NCBI GenBank assembly: GCA_039989895.1
Contig: JBDXGY010000006.1
Span: 372,001-436,000, forward strand
DNA length: 64,000 bases
Source of the DNA: Hyphomicrobiales bacterium
Lineage (GTDB): Bacteria > Pseudomonadota > Alphaproteobacteria > Rhizobiales > JACESI01
Direction of reading: 5' to 3'
The notes beneath the pieces are model-generated. The model did not search any database. It was not told where the DNA came from and saw only the letters and a program-made list of their open reading frames with translations. Within the stretch, counting starts at the first letter, position 1. Each line of letters starts with the position of its first letter. Positions 20,900 to 31,338 of the stretch are shown here, piece after piece. A program made the position numbers and the translations under genes.

Positions 20900-22411
20900 T
20901 TATGCAGCCTCCTCAAGTGTTGTCGCGAACCATCTTTCAAAGTTTTCGATCTCATTCTTTGTCAAATGCAACCGGTGCTTTGTTCTGCGCCATAAGATAT
21001 CCTGAGCACTCAAAGCCCATTCATTTTTAACAAGGTATCTCACTTCTGCTTCATAGAGGTCGGCACCAAAGTGCTGTCCAAGACCGGATAAATCACGGGC
21101 ATTTCCGACAATCTCGGTCACGAGTGTTCCATAAAGACGTCCGTAGTGGTGCCGAAGACTGCGGCTCATCCATGGGTAATTCTTCTTCAGTTTTTTTCGA
21201 AAAGCATCGTAATCGGCGTTTTCCATATTACCACCCGGTAAGGGCGCCTCGGCAGTCCATTCTTTGCCCATATTTGGAAAGAATTTTCCGATTTTTGAAA
21301 TGCCGCGCTCGGCCAACTCGCGATACGTCGTGATCTTTCCACCAAAGATATTCAAAATTGGAGCGCCGCCCGTCTCATCAAGATCGAAAACGTAATCCCG
21401 TGTTACCGCCGAAGGATTGCCTTGGCCATCGTCAAACAAAGGACGCACACCTGAATATTTCTCTAAGACATCGTCAAGTGTCAGCTTTTTCTTGAAATAT
21501 CGATTAACCGCTGCAATGAGATAATCTACTTCTTCGTCATCGACGCTTACCTCTTCGGCACGTCCTTCATAAGAAATATCGGTCGTACCAATAAGCGCTT
21601 TATCGCCTTCATAGGGATTGATGAAAATAACCCGCTTGTCATGATTTTGAATCAAATAAGCGTTCTCACCCTCCCAGAATTTCGGAACAATAATATGGGA
21701 ACCTTTGACCAGCCGCACATTGCGCGAAGAATTGGATCTGGCCACTCTTGTAATAACGTCCGCAACCCATGGACCGGCTGCGTTTATAATAATTTTAGCC
21801 CTATACTCGGTCTGCTTGCCTGTTATGGAATTGTTTGTGGTTACAATCCACATTCCATCTTCGCGCCTTGCTGAAAGACAAGGCGACCTTGTCAGCACCG
21901 TTGCACCCTTGTTGGAAGCGTCCAATGCATTCAAAACAACCAAACGTGCATCATCAACCCAGCAATCGGAATATTCAAAACCACGCTTGTACTTGTCATC
22001 AATAACGTTGCCTTCTGGGTCACGATGAAGATCAAGCGTGCGCGTGCCCGGTAACTTCTTTCGCCCCCCTAAATGATCATATAAAAACAGGCCGAGGCGC
22101 ACCAACCATGCGGGCCTATCCTCTGGCGAGTGAGGCAAAACAAATCTGAGTGGCCATATGATATGAGGAGCAGCGTTCATAAGTACTTCACGTTCAATGA
22201 GCGCTTCGCGAACCAGTCTGAATTCATAATACTCCAGATAACGAAGTCCACCATGAACGAGCTTTCCTGAGCGCGAAGATGTTCCCTCCGCTAAATCGTC
22301 TTTTTCGCAAAGAATAACTTTTAAACCCCGACCCGCCGCGTCGCGCGCGATGCCGGTGCCGTTGATGCCACCACCAATTACGAAGAGATCGACAACTTCT
22401 TGTTGACTCAT
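20900..22411 (-). CDS. eryB: Erythritol-phosphate dehydrogenase (FAD-dependent, GlpD family)
   Basis: This 503-residue FAD enzyme oxidises erythritol-4-phosphate to the 3-keto (tetrulose) phosphate. The N-terminal dinucleotide fold FVIGGGINGTGIARDAAGRG is followed by the DAO-family body. LVHGGLRYLEYYEFRLVREA and FGGKITTYRELAERG are shared with GlpD. From memory, the stretches SSRNVRLVKGSHIIVPKFW and DKRVIFINPYEGDKALIGTT closely resemble Brucella EryB. The ATG at 22411 has GGAG 6 bp upstream; two ATGs at 22426 and 22423 are less likely. It lies between eryA and eryC. Confidence 0.92.
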   Translation of the reverse strand: MSQQEVVDLFVIGGGINGTGIARDAAGRGLKVILCEKDDLAEGTSSRSGKLVHGGLRYLEYYEFRLVREALIEREVLMNAAPHIIWPLRFVLPHSPEDRPAWLVRLGLFLYDHLGGRKKLPGTRTLDLHRDPEGNVIDDKYKRGFEYSDCWVDDARLVVLNALDASNKGATVLTRSPCLSARREDGMWIVTTNNSITGKQTEYRAKIIINAAGPWVADVITRVARSNSSRNVRLVKGSHIIVPKFWEGENAYLIQNHDKRVIFINPYEGDKALIGTTDISYEGRAEEVSVDDEEVDYLIAAVNRYFKKKLTLDDVLEKYSGVRPLFDDGQGNPSAVTRDYVFDLDETGGAPILNIFGGKITTYRELAERGISKIGKFFPNMGKEWTAEAPLPGGNMENADYDAFRKKLKKNYPWMSRSLRHHYGRLYGTLVTEIVGNARDLSGLGQHFGADLYEAEVRYLVKNEWALSAQDILWRRTKHRLHLTKNEIENFERWFATTLEEAA

Positions 22412-22463
22412 TTCTTGCTCCATCATTCGTGCGACCCTATTATCTTATTGGATTTGCACATGT

Positions 22464-24035
22464 TCATGCCTCATCTTTTTGACGGCGGATTTGCGCCATC
22501 ATTGACCAGGTCATGCTCATATTTTGACGACACTCTTTGTAGGTTTCATATAACTGGTCGTATTGGTCTATCACCTTTTGATCGGCAAATTCCGAACGGC
22601 CCAATAGGGGAGTGACCCATACATCGATACAGGCGTGCATGTCATCAAATGCCCCAATAGCAACTGCAGCCATCATAGCCGCTCCCGCAGCGCCAGCTTC
22701 ATCACGAGAAGAATTGCGAATGGGTGCTTGGAGAGACGCAGAAAGAATATGCCTTAGTTCCTCTGATCTGGCTGCGCCGCCAGTAAGCCGCACTTCACGA
22801 GGAAGCTCACCCATTGCCTGATAGCAATCACGAGCAGCCATGGCTAAACCTTCAACAACACTTCTGACTAAGTTGGCGTAGTCTGTATTGGAGGACATGC
22901 CATTGAAGCTAGCTCTGGCGTCAGGATTTGTAAAAGGGCCGCGCTCTCCGGCTTCAGAAATATAGGGATGATATAAGAGGGCGCATGGCTCGGCAGCTTC
23001 TATCCAGCCTCCAACATGCGCCAACATCTCATTGTGGTCTGGCTTGGTTGTAAATTGACCGACTAGGTCCGCGCCGAGATCAAGTACCCAATCAAGATTG
23101 AGTGTTGCTGCCATATTTGTCTGCGTTTGTGCAACAATATCTTCATGCGGCAAACATAAAACATAACCTGTGTGTTCCTGTCCGAGCTTTACTGCCTCAG
23201 CCTTTACAGCTTTCATATGAACGCCAGTCGACCCAAGAGCGGAACATGCAACCCCCGCTTCGCCCGTATAGATACCAGCGCCAAGTGCGGTCATTATCAT
23301 ATCTACATAACCAAGACTGACCGGTGTTCCAGACCTTAAACCACATTTTTTAGCGGCATCATTGGAAAGCGGGTGAGTTGTTTTCGTCCCATCTAGAATA
23401 TCGGGTAGTAGATAACGCCGTCTTGATAGCCCAAGGGCAGAAATAACATTCTCACTATACTGCCGAGTTCTGAAATCTCCGAATGTGAAACTAGCTTCTG
23501 ACGGGTCCGTCGCGATCACATCCGTCAAACAATAATATAGCCAATCCTTGCAATGGAAAGAAATAGCTGCCTGATCCATAAGATCGGGGAAAAATTGCTC
23601 CATATGAGCCAGCTGACTGCCTTGTTGGCATGTGTTTAATCCAGTTCCAGTTGCTTCAAATCGTTCACGCTCCAATGGGCCTTTGCTAAGCGTCTCGACT
23701 GTCGGGGCAGCTCTCGCATCCAGCCAAAGCCATGCATCCGTAAGAGGCTGGTTGGATTTGTCCATCAACCATGTGCCATCTCCTTGACCTGTTACAGCTA
23801 TTGCTGCGGTTCTATTTTTCAGATCAGGAATTTTATCTGAAAGGCTTAGGATTGCAGATGCGCAATCATCCCAGGTGCGGCCCATTGGCTGTGTTGCAGC
23901 GCCGTTAGAACTGGTTTTATAACTATTTTTAATAGCGGAAGTCGCGATTTGTGTTCCGTCTAGCTGAAAAGCGACAGCCTTCATAACGGATGTTCCAGCA
24001 TCGACGCCAATTATGATGTCCGGTGATCCCGACAC
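22464..24035 (-). CDS. eryA: Erythritol kinase (FGGY family)
   Basis: This 523-residue kinase phosphorylates erythritol to erythritol-4-phosphate. The N-terminal phosphate motif is IIGVDAGTSVMKAVAF. The substrate region reads WLWLDARAAP and GTGLNTCQQGSQLAHM, and the C-terminal FGGY signature region contains VRLTGGAARSEELRHILS. I set the start at GTG 24035 because GGAGG lies 5 bp upstream; the open frame extends to 24098 but without a site. It leads the minus-strand ery operon and diverges from the transporter genes. The assignment rests on linked eryB, eryC and eryD. Confidence 0.9.
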   Translation of the reverse strand: MSGSPDIIIGVDAGTSVMKAVAFQLDGTQIATSAIKNSYKTSSNGAATQPMGRTWDDCASAILSLSDKIPDLKNRTAAIAVTGQGDGTWLMDKSNQPLTDAWLWLDARAAPTVETLSKGPLERERFEATGTGLNTCQQGSQLAHMEQFFPDLMDQAAISFHCKDWLYYCLTDVIATDPSEASFTFGDFRTRQYSENVISALGLSRRRYLLPDILDGTKTTHPLSNDAAKKCGLRSGTPVSLGYVDMIMTALGAGIYTGEAGVACSALGSTGVHMKAVKAEAVKLGQEHTGYVLCLPHEDIVAQTQTNMAATLNLDWVLDLGADLVGQFTTKPDHNEMLAHVGGWIEAAEPCALLYHPYISEAGERGPFTNPDARASFNGMSSNTDYANLVRSVVEGLAMAARDCYQAMGELPREVRLTGGAARSEELRHILSASLQAPIRNSSRDEAGAAGAAMMAAVAIGAFDDMHACIDVWVTPLLGRSEFADQKVIDQYDQLYETYKECRQNMSMTWSMMAQIRRQKDEA

Positions 24036-24386
24036 AATGTCCTCCTCATTGGCGTAGGCAGTAAGCCTCCGTCTTTCGTTCAGATATTTGCCTAGCACCT
24101 AACAAAGCATTTTTTGAATTCGTTAGTTTTGGCCTTGTTGGTATTGTTAAAAGCTAATTTTTGCAAACTTTTGATAAATATCACCGCAACAGTCTAGACA
24201 CACAACTTAGTATATTTTTATTCTTTCTGTATTTTTTTGCAGACAGCGTCAAATATTACAGTTAAAATAATTATTAGGCTACCTAAAATCAAGATCTGAT
24301 CAAGCTATGGAAGGCAGTGCTTTAGGGGGAATTGTTCGTAAGAGGGGAGAGCACGAGGCCAAATCGTGCATGAAGGAGGGAAATAG
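24036..24386. promoter_or_regulatory. Divergent control region between eryA and the ery transporter operon
   Basis: This 351-base gap contains no credible gene. It is strongly AT-rich, with several T runs between about 24150 and 24250. It must hold the promoters of both divergent operons. A strong GGAGGG site precedes the ATG at 24387. I could not identify a convincing palindromic EryD operator by eye. Confidence 0.6.
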
Positions 24387-25040
24387 ATGGCTTCATCTGT
24401 GCAGGGCAATCGTCTGACATCAGGCAATAAGAAAAAATGGTTTATTGCTGGTGCGGCTATTATTGCCCTTTTGACGGCTATAGCGATCGATACAACAGTT
24501 GTTACGATTGGATCTGATCAAGATGCGAGGCAGCAGGCATTTTCTGCTGACAATTTTGGTCGTGACGAATTTCCGCGCATTCAAAAATTTGTACTGGAAA
24601 ACGCAGTTGATGCAACAAAGCTAGCGTCTCAATTGGCCGTAGACAAAAAATCAACTATTGAAAAATTTGCAACCGTAGCAGGCGTGTTCCCTATCTTTCC
24701 TCTGCGATTTGTTGGTGTGGCTGACGAAGGAAAATCTGGTATCTTTACTATAGCCGTTGAGGGGATGCCGGAAGGCGCAAAAATCCGCGTTCAATCCGGG
24801 CCAGCAATCAATGGGACCGAGCTCAGAGATGTTACCGGCGACATTGAATTTGGCGCATTCAAAAATCAGATAGAGTATCAAAATGTTGGTGCAGGCATAA
24901 ACAAAGCCATGAGTGCAGAGATACTGTCAACTCTTGATCGAGAAAGCCTGAAGGGTAAGACAGTGACGATCGTGGGCGCCTTTAAAATGATCAATCCAAA
25001 GAATTGGCTGGTGACGCCGGTGGAGTTCACAGTCCAATGA
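24387..25040 (+). CDS. DUF2291 family membrane-anchored periplasmic protein of a sugar ABC locus
   Basis: This 217-residue protein has one N-terminal membrane helix (about residues 19-38, [19 protein letters not shown]) and a soluble, mostly beta periplasmic domain. It fits the DUF2291 family, which is found next to ribose/erythritol-type ABC transporters in rhizobia. The role is unknown. It overlaps the ATPase gene by 4 bp (ATGA), indicating translational coupling. It is the first gene of the transporter operon that diverges from eryA. Confidence 0.75.
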   Translation: MASSVQGNRLTSGNKKKWFIAGAAIIALLTAIAIDTTVVTIGSDQDARQQAFSADNFGRDEFPRIQKFVLENAVDATKLASQLAVDKKSTIEKFATVAGVFPIFPLRFVGVADEGKSGIFTIAVEGMPEGAKIRVQSGPAINGTELRDVTGDIEFGAFKNQIEYQNVGAGINKAMSAEILSTLDRESLKGKTVTIVGAFKMINPKNWLVTPVEFTVQ

Positions 25041-26596
25041 TCCCTAATTCTACATCTGTTGATATTCCGCAAGATAAGCCAGATTCCGATGAAGTTGTGA
25101 TGGCAGCTCGTAATGTGAAGAAAAATTGGGGATCTGTTCATGCCTTAAAGGGTGTGAATTTTGATATTCACCGTGGACAGGTAACAACGTTGTTTGGTGA
25201 AAATGGTGCCGGCAAGTCAACATTGATGAAAATTTTGTCTGGCGTATATCAACCAACGTCAGGCCAAATCCTGCTTGATGGCAAGCCCGTTGATCTAACA
25301 TCAACGGTGCGTGCTCAGGATCTTGGAATTTCTATTATTCATCAAGAACTTAGCCTTGCTCCAAATTTGAATGTTCGTGACAATATTTTTATGGGGTGCG
25401 AAATCAAGGGCGCTTACGGCGGCGTTGATTTCCGGGAAGAAGAACGTCAAACACGTGCCCTTATGGAAGAGCTTGAAGAGGACATCGATCCTTTGACCCT
25501 CGTTGAAGATTTACGTCTAGGACAACAACAAATCGTAGAGATCGCAAGGGCCTTGTCGGTCAATTCACGCATCCTGATTATGGATGAACCAACATCCGCA
25601 CTATCGGCAACAGAAGTTGAGGTGCTTTTCAAAGTAATAAGCGACCTGAAGGCGCGCGGTGTTTCCATCGTTTACATCTCCCACCATCTGGAGGAAGCTC
25701 TGCAGGTTACAGATCATGCTGTGGTTCTTCGTGATGGAAATATGACGGCTTATGCGCCGCGTTCCATGATCGATCTCGAGTGGATCGTTCGGAACATGGT
25801 CGGTGACAATTTTAACCTTGGGTCTCCACCAGTCAGTTATGAAATGGGGGGTGCTGCGCTTGAAATAAAAGAGCTTTGTGTAGCTGATGCTTCGGGCAAT
25901 GGATTGTCGGTCGACACACTGAATCTCAATGTGAAAGCTGGAGAAATTGTCTGTATTTATGGCTTGATGGGTGCTGGTCGTACCGAACTGATGGAAACAG
26001 TCGCAGGTCGGTTAAAACCCGTTTCGGGCGACATATTATTGCATGGAAAAAATATTTCCCATCTCTCCATTGCAGAACGAATTGCAGTTGGACTTGGCCT
26101 GGTTCCCGAAGATCGCCAGAGAGACGGGCTTGTTCAGACAATGAGCGTTGGTCGGAATATGTCTCTGGCTTCAATTGGCAAGTTTACCAAGAATTTTTTG
26201 ACTTCACGCGCGGCGGAAGACGTGATTGTTGAAAAGACCATCAAGGCCGTGACGGTTAAAACAGATGGTCCCAATGCGCCTATTAGCTCTTTGTCTGGAG
26301 GCAACCAGCAAAAGGTTGTCATTGGAAAGATGTTGGCCACTGGGCCGAGCGTAATTCTTTTGGATGAACCGAGCCGTGGCATCGATATTGGGGCAAAGGC
26401 TGAAGTCTTCCGTTTGCTCTCAGACCGAGCCAAAGAGGGTTTGGCTGTCATTTACACAACCTCTGAAGTGGGTGAGTGCTTGTCTATCGCGCATCGTGTC
26501 ATCGTCATGCATCGGGGCAAAATATCGGCTGAATTCAAAGGCAATGTAACGAAGGCGGAAATTATGGCGGCTTCAGGCGAAGCAGTGGTCGCCTAG
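25037..26596 (+). CDS. Sugar ABC transporter ATP-binding protein, RbsA/XylG type
   Basis: This 519-residue protein has two ABC domains. The first has Walker [10 protein letters not shown] and signature [15 protein letters not shown]. The second has the degenerate P-loop [10 protein letters not shown] and [14 protein letters not shown], as is normal for carbohydrate transporters of the CUT2 class. The start is the ATG at 25037, overlapping the DUF2291 stop codon. It energises uptake through the permease at 26652. By position it corresponds to the erythritol (eryEFG-like) transporter of rhizobia. Erythritol as the substrate is inference from the neighbours. Confidence 0.92.
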   Translation: MIPNSTSVDIPQDKPDSDEVVMAARNVKKNWGSVHALKGVNFDIHRGQVTTLFGENGAGKSTLMKILSGVYQPTSGQILLDGKPVDLTSTVRAQDLGISIIHQELSLAPNLNVRDNIFMGCEIKGAYGGVDFREEERQTRALMEELEEDIDPLTLVEDLRLGQQQIVEIARALSVNSRILIMDEPTSALSATEVEVLFKVISDLKARGVSIVYISHHLEEALQVTDHAVVLRDGNMTAYAPRSMIDLEWIVRNMVGDNFNLGSPPVSYEMGGAALEIKELCVADASGNGLSVDTLNLNVKAGEIVCIYGLMGAGRTELMETVAGRLKPVSGDILLHGKNISHLSIAERIAVGLGLVPEDRQRDGLVQTMSVGRNMSLASIGKFTKNFLTSRAAEDVIVEKTIKAVTVKTDGPNAPISSLSGGNQQKVVIGKMLATGPSVILLDEPSRGIDIGAKAEVFRLLSDRAKEGLAVIYTTSEVGECLSIAHRVIVMHRGKISAEFKGNVTKAEIMAASGEAVVA

Positions 26597-26651
26597 GGGA
26601 AGCTTTAGTCACCCAAGGGGCCAAGGCGCCAAGGGGTATGAGTATAACAAG

Positions 26652-27698
26652 ATGAATGATGTGATTGAAACATCATCAAGAACGGAAACGAAAATGGTAA
26701 GAGTAGACATTTGGAAATTATTGCTAGAGGGAAGAGCATTCTTCGCACTCATTGCCATTATTGCCGTTTTTACGTTCCTGTCGCCACGGTATTTCACTGT
26801 CGGCAATTTTCTTATTATGTCTTCTCACGTCGCTATTTTTGGATTGTTAGCAGTTGGAATGCTTCTTGTAATTCTTAATGGTGGCATTGACTTATCTGTT
26901 GGATCAACGCTCGCGCTTTCAGGTGTCTTTGCAGGTTTTCTAATGCAAGGCATCGAGCTTGAAGCCCTTGGCGTAATTCTCTATCTGCCGGTTTGGGCTG
27001 TGGTCTTGCTAACCCTAGCTGTGGGTGGTGGTGTAGGTTTGGTCAATGGAATTCTCATCGCCTATCTCAAGGTCCCTGCCTTTGTCGCAACATTGGGTAC
27101 TTTATATGTCGCGCGTGGCATTGCGCTCTTGATGACAAACGGGTTGACCTTCAATAACTTGGGCGGGAAACCTGAACTAGGCAACACCGGTTTTGATTGG
27201 CTGGGCTTCAATCGAATTTTTAATATCCCGATTAGTGTGATCGTGCTGGCAGCCGTATCCATTCTAGTTGTATTTTTACTCACAAGAACATCATTTGGCC
27301 GCTGGCTTTATGCATCAGGTGGTAATGAACGCGCCGCAGAATTGTCTGGTGTGCCCGTTAAGCGCGTACAAATTATTGTCTATATGTTAAGCGGCGTATG
27401 TGCTGCTATTGCGGGTATCATTCTCAGTTCACAGCTCACATCGGCCGGCCCAACAGCTGGCATGACGTATGAACTCACAGCCATTGCTGCCGTCGTTATC
27501 GGTGGCGCTGCTCTGACTGGCGGCAAGGGCACGATTCAAGGCACACTTCTTGGGGCGTTCGTCATTGTATTTTTGTCCGATGGCTTGGTCATCGTCGGGG
27601 TATCCGTTTACTGGCAGACAGTCTTCACAGGCTCAGTCATTGTTTTGGCTGTTTTGCTGAACTCGATCACTTATAGGGGTACACGTCAAAGCACGTAG
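26652..27698 (+). CDS. Sugar ABC transporter permease, RbsC type
   Basis: This 348-residue integral membrane protein has about ten hydrophobic segments. It carries the CUT2 permease marks GGIDLSVGSTLALSG, AYLKVPAFVATLGTLYVARG and GGAALTGGKGTIQGTLLGA. It forms the translocation channel for the ATPase at 25037 and the binding protein at 27796. Its start is 55 bp after the ATPase stop codon; that gap contains CCAAGG-type short repeats. Substrate is probably erythritol. Confidence 0.92.
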   Translation: MNDVIETSSRTETKMVRVDIWKLLLEGRAFFALIAIIAVFTFLSPRYFTVGNFLIMSSHVAIFGLLAVGMLLVILNGGIDLSVGSTLALSGVFAGFLMQGIELEALGVILYLPVWAVVLLTLAVGGGVGLVNGILIAYLKVPAFVATLGTLYVARGIALLMTNGLTFNNLGGKPELGNTGFDWLGFNRIFNIPISVIVLAAVSILVVFLLTRTSFGRWLYASGGNERAAELSGVPVKRVQIIVYMLSGVCAAIAGIILSSQLTSAGPTAGMTYELTAIAAVVIGGAALTGGKGTIQGTLLGAFVIVFLSDGLVIVGVSVYWQTVFTGSVIVLAVLLNSITYRGTRQST

Positions 27699-27795
27699 AC
27701 CTGAGAATTTCAAAGTGAGGCCGGAGGAAAGGACTTCACTTTGGGACAAGCCGCCGAAATAACTCGGCACACACATAACCCAAGGGAGGGATATA

Positions 27796-28749
27796 ATGTT
27801 TAAACTTACAAAACGCGCCGTATTAGCGGCTATGGTTTCATTGCCGTTGATGGCTACTGCCTCAGTCTCATACGCTGAAGGACTGATTTCCATCATCGTC
27901 AATGATCCAGCAAACCCATATTGGTTTACTGAAGGCGAAGTTGCAAAGAAGACCGCTGAAGAGTTGGGCTATACAGCAACCGTTGCCGCCCACAAAGGTG
28001 ATACAAACACAGAAGCAACTCTTGTTGATGCAGCCATTACAAATGGTGCTAAGGCGATCATTCTAGATCCAGCCAATGCTGATGGTTCAATTGGTGTTGT
28101 TAAAAAAGCTAAGGCAGCTGGAATCCCTGTCTTTTTGGTGAACGCAGAAATCAACGAAAGCGGCATCGCAGTTGCTCAACTTGTTTCAAATAACGCACAA
28201 GGTGCAGCACTTGGTGCCGTGACTTGGCAGGAACTCGTCGGTGACAGCACGAAGTATGTTGAATTCTTCGGTAATCCTTCTGATAACAATGCTGCAACCC
28301 GTTCAAACGGTTACAATACTGTTTTGTCTCAGTATTCTGGTTTGGAAAAAGTTGCACAGGAAGTTGCTAACTGGGATCGTACACAGGGTTTCAATAAAAT
28401 GCAGTCCATTATGCAAGCCCAGTCAACAATCAATGCCGTGATTTCTGGTAATGATGAAATGGCTCTTGGTGCGATTGCAGCTTTGAAGGAAGCAAACCGT
28501 CTTGAAGGCGTAATTGTTGGTGGTTTTGACGGATCACCTGATGCGGTTGCCGCTATCAAGAACGGTGAAATGGCTTACACTGTTCTTCAGCCTGTTGCTG
28601 TCTTCTCAGCAGAAGCAATTCGTCAAGCTGACTACTACATCAAGAACGGTAAAGCTAAAGTTGCAGAAGAAAAGCAGCTGTTTGATTGCCTTTTGATCAC
28701 ACCAGAAAATGTAGCTAACTACTCAGCTCCATTTACTCTGTCCAATTAA
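27796..28749 (+). CDS. Sugar ABC transporter substrate-binding protein, RbsB type
   Basis: This 317-residue periplasmic protein has a signal peptide (about residues 1-27, ending ASVSYA). It then shows the type I periplasmic-binding fold: VNDPANPYWFTEGEVAKKTAEELG, the DAAITNGAKAIILDPAN region and GNDEMALGAIAAL. It should deliver the polyol to the permease at 26652. A GGGAGG site precedes the start. A GC-rich stem-loop at 28780-28803 follows and may separate its high expression from eryD. Confidence 0.92.
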   Translation: MFKLTKRAVLAAMVSLPLMATASVSYAEGLISIIVNDPANPYWFTEGEVAKKTAEELGYTATVAAHKGDTNTEATLVDAAITNGAKAIILDPANADGSIGVVKKAKAAGIPVFLVNAEINESGIAVAQLVSNNAQGAALGAVTWQELVGDSTKYVEFFGNPSDNNAATRSNGYNTVLSQYSGLEKVAQEVANWDRTQGFNKMQSIMQAQSTINAVISGNDEMALGAIAALKEANRLEGVIVGGFDGSPDAVAAIKNGEMAYTVLQPVAVFSAEAIRQADYYIKNGKAKVAEEKQLFDCLLITPENVANYSAPFTLSN

Positions 28750-28779
28750 TATCCTGAAAATTCAGGTTGACGACAGGAT

Positions 28780-28803
28780 GGGGTGCTGTACGAACAGCGC
28801 CCC
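28780..28803 (+). terminator. Stem-loop after the ery binding-protein gene
   Basis: GGGGTGCTGT (28780-28789), loop ACGA, and ACAGCGCCCC (28794-28803) make a 10-bp stem with one G-U pair, followed by TTTCTT. It probably acts as a partial terminator or mRNA-stabilising hairpin between the binding protein and eryD. Confidence 0.65.
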
Positions 28804-28864
28804 TTTCTTGTGATGGTGCACTTGCTGCATCCACTTACAGACAGGCCTGCTACGGGAAGGGCAT

Positions 28865-29818
28865 ATGAGAAATACATTATCAGCTTCGGAAAAAAGCCTG
28901 ACAGTACGGGCCGCATGGCTCCATTACGTGGGCGGCTTGAAGCAAAGCGAAGTTGCAAAGACACTTGGTGTTCCTTCTGTAAAGGCACATCGAATGATCG
29001 CCCGCGCCGTTTCAGAAGGAATTGTGAAAGTTTCCATCGATGATGAAATCATCGAGTGTATCGAGCTTGGCAACCTGCTTGCCAAAAAGTACTCTTTGAA
29101 TATATGCGAAGTAGCGCCACACTTGACCGAAAACGATGATCTTCCATTGCGCGCGCTCGGTAATGCAGGAGCAGACTTCATTCGCCGGCATCTAGAATTG
29201 GGCGACCACAAACTGATTGGTATCGGTCATGGACGTACGCTGGCAGCAGCGATTAGACAATTACCAAGGGTGGATACCAAGGGCGCGCGATTTGTTTCTT
29301 TACTCGGCGGCTTAACCCGTAATTTTGCCGCTAATCCACATGATGTTATGCATCTGATCGCGGAAAAAACGAGCGCTCAAGCTTATGTTGTCCCTGTGCC
29401 TTTTTTTGCGAATACCTCTGAAGATAGGCAAGTATTGCTTGCTCAAAAAGGCGTCAAGGATATCTTCGATATTGGTCAAAGTGCTACATTGAAACTTGTC
29501 GGTATAGGCACTGTTGGACCAGAGACACAACTCGTCCAATCAGAAATGATTGAAGCATCCGAAATCAATGAAGTAGTTAAAAAAGGTGGGGTGGGCGAAC
29601 TGCTTGGTCACTTCTACAGTAGGGAGGGTAAGCTGCTTGAAACAATGCTCACGTCGAGAACATTGGCGATATCTGTTGGCGAGAAAATATCAGGTGAGGT
29701 TGTTGCTCTTGCTGGCGGATCGAAAAAAGTGGATCCTTTAAGAGCAGTACTTGAAAGCGGCCGGTTAACGGGCCTGATTACAGATGAACTCACCGCAAAA
29801 GCACTTGTAAATGGATAG
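28865..29818 (+). CDS. eryD: Erythritol catabolism regulator EryD, SorC family
   Basis: This 317-residue regulator has an N-terminal HTH (GGLKQSEVAKTLGVPSVKAHRMIARAV) and a C-terminal SorC sugar-binding domain. From memory, stretches such as FVSLLGGLTRNFAANPHDVMH and AYVVPVPFFANTSEDRQVLLAQ closely resemble Brucella EryD. EryD represses the ery operon in Brucella and is relieved by erythritol. Here the gene lies downstream of the transporter genes and 11 bp before the second kinase. Its operator could not be located by eye. Confidence 0.92.
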   Translation: MRNTLSASEKSLTVRAAWLHYVGGLKQSEVAKTLGVPSVKAHRMIARAVSEGIVKVSIDDEIIECIELGNLLAKKYSLNICEVAPHLTENDDLPLRALGNAGADFIRRHLELGDHKLIGIGHGRTLAAAIRQLPRVDTKGARFVSLLGGLTRNFAANPHDVMHLIAEKTSAQAYVVPVPFFANTSEDRQVLLAQKGVKDIFDIGQSATLKLVGIGTVGPETQLVQSEMIEASEINEVVKKGGVGELLGHFYSREGKLLETMLTSRTLAISVGEKISGEVVALAGGSKKVDPLRAVLESGRLTGLITDELTAKALVNG

Positions 29819-29829
29819 GTGGGTCGCAG

Positions 29830-31338
29830 ATGAAATATCTTCTGGGCATTGACAGTGGCCTTACTTTTACCAAGGCCGTTCTCTTTCAAATTGATGGGAA
29901 CTCGGTTGCAATTTCCCGCCAACGTGTCAAACAGTGGCATCCTCGCGAACACTTTGTTGAGCGGGATATGAACGAGCTTTGGTCCGCTTGTGCTGAAGTG
30001 ATCCGATCTGTGATCAAGGATAGTGGGGTAGATACCAAAGATATTCTTGGCATCTCTCAAACAGCACATGGTGATGGTGTTTACCTGCTGGACAAATTCG
30101 ACAACCCGCTGGAGCGTGGCATCTTATCACTGGATAGCAGGGCTCGCGACATTGTGGATGTCTGGCAGAGCGATGGGACAACTCAAAAAAGCCTGAAGGT
30201 ATGCGGTCAAGAGCCCGGGGTCTCATCGCCAGCAGCAATACTCGCATGGATCAAGAAAAATGAGCCAGATAGATATGCATCAATAGGTCGTGTAATCTCT
30301 TGTAAGGACTGGATTCGTTACAAACTAACAGGTGAGACGGGTACAGATCAGACCGAAGCCAGCACATCGTTCACAGATGTAAAGTCGCAAAAGTATTCGA
30401 AAGAAGCCCTTGGAGTTTTCGATCTTTTAGAGCTGTCAGAATCTATGCCAAAAGTTTTCGCTTCTACAGAATTTGCTGGCAGCATAACCTCTCAAATAGC
30501 TCAGGAAACTGGCCTGAAGGAGAATACACCCGTGGCTGCGGGTCTTCATGACGTTTGTGCTTCTGCCATGGGTATTGGCGCACACACACCAAACACCTTG
30601 GCTATCATTGCGGGAACCTATTCCATTAATCAGATTATTTCTGAGACACCAAAGACGAATGAAAAATGGTTTTGCCGCAACGCTGTTGAAGCTGGGCTTT
30701 GGAACAATATGGCGATCTCTCCTGCTTCCAGCGGTAATTTTGATTGGTATGGTACCGCTCTCTTAAATGGGGATGATAGCGATCTTCCGCAATTGGCTGA
30801 GAAAGCCGCTCATATATTGTTGTCATGCTCGAGTACGATGCTGTTTCATCCCTTTTTATATGGATCTCCTTATCCACATGATGCGTCAGCAAGTCTATTG
30901 GGGATGCGCGGATGGCATGATCAAGATGACGTCACAGCTGCAATCCTGGAAGGCATTATTTTCAATCATTGTGTGCACATCGAACATCTTGAAACGGCGC
31001 TTCAGTATGAAAGCGTCTATTTAACGGGTGGTATTTCACGCAATCCTACAATATCCCAGTATTTTGCTGATGCATTAAATCACATCATTATCGTGCCGCA
31101 CGTTGATGAAGCGGCGTGTTGGGGCGCTGCGATATGTGCTGGTATAGCAGCCGGCGTTTATGAGGACCCGCTGGAAGCACACAATCATAGTCAGACAAAA
31201 GTAAGACGTTACACACCAGACCCAAATCGATCACCCATCGTAAAAGATCGCTACAAAGTCTACAAAAGGACAGTTGAGACCCTTGAGCAAACTTGGCGTG
31301 ATTTAAGCCCACTGGGCAAGAAGGTGTCGGCATTATGA
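29830..31338 (+). CDS. Second FGGY carbohydrate kinase, L-xylulose kinase (LyxK)-like
   Basis: This 502-residue kinase starts MKYLLGIDSGLTFTKAVLF. It shows GERDM-like (FVERDMNELW), SISCKDWIRYKLTG and TGGISRNPTISQYFADAL regions in the normal FGGY order. By eye it resembles LyxK-type L-xylulose/3-keto-L-gulonate kinases more than EryA (AERDMAELW-like and SSGNFDWYG blocks). Its stop overlaps the next gene by ATGA, so a kinase/dehydrogenase pair is translated together. It sits inside the ery locus between eryD and eryH. It may phosphorylate another tetritol, pentitol or ketose. The substrate is not readable from the sequence. Confidence 0.82.
   Translation: MKYLLGIDSGLTFTKAVLFQIDGNSVAISRQRVKQWHPREHFVERDMNELWSACAEVIRSVIKDSGVDTKDILGISQTAHGDGVYLLDKFDNPLERGILSLDSRARDIVDVWQSDGTTQKSLKVCGQEPGVSSPAAILAWIKKNEPDRYASIGRVISCKDWIRYKLTGETGTDQTEASTSFTDVKSQKYSKEALGVFDLLELSESMPKVFASTEFAGSITSQIAQETGLKENTPVAAGLHDVCASAMGIGAHTPNTLAIIAGTYSINQIISETPKTNEKWFCRNAVEAGLWNNMAISPASSGNFDWYGTALLNGDDSDLPQLAEKAAHILLSCSSTMLFHPFLYGSPYPHDASASLLGMRGWHDQDDVTAAILEGIIFNHCVHIEHLETALQYESVYLTGGISRNPTISQYFADALNHIIIVPHVDEAACWGAAICAGIAAGVYEDPLEAHNHSQTKVRRYTPDPNRSPIVKDRYKVYKRTVETLEQTWRDLSPLGKKVSAL

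Noticed and set aside
26597-26651. CCAAGG-type repeats between ABC ATPase and permease genes
   Set aside because: Short imperfect units in an ordinary intra-operon gap, without a stable hairpin that I could define.
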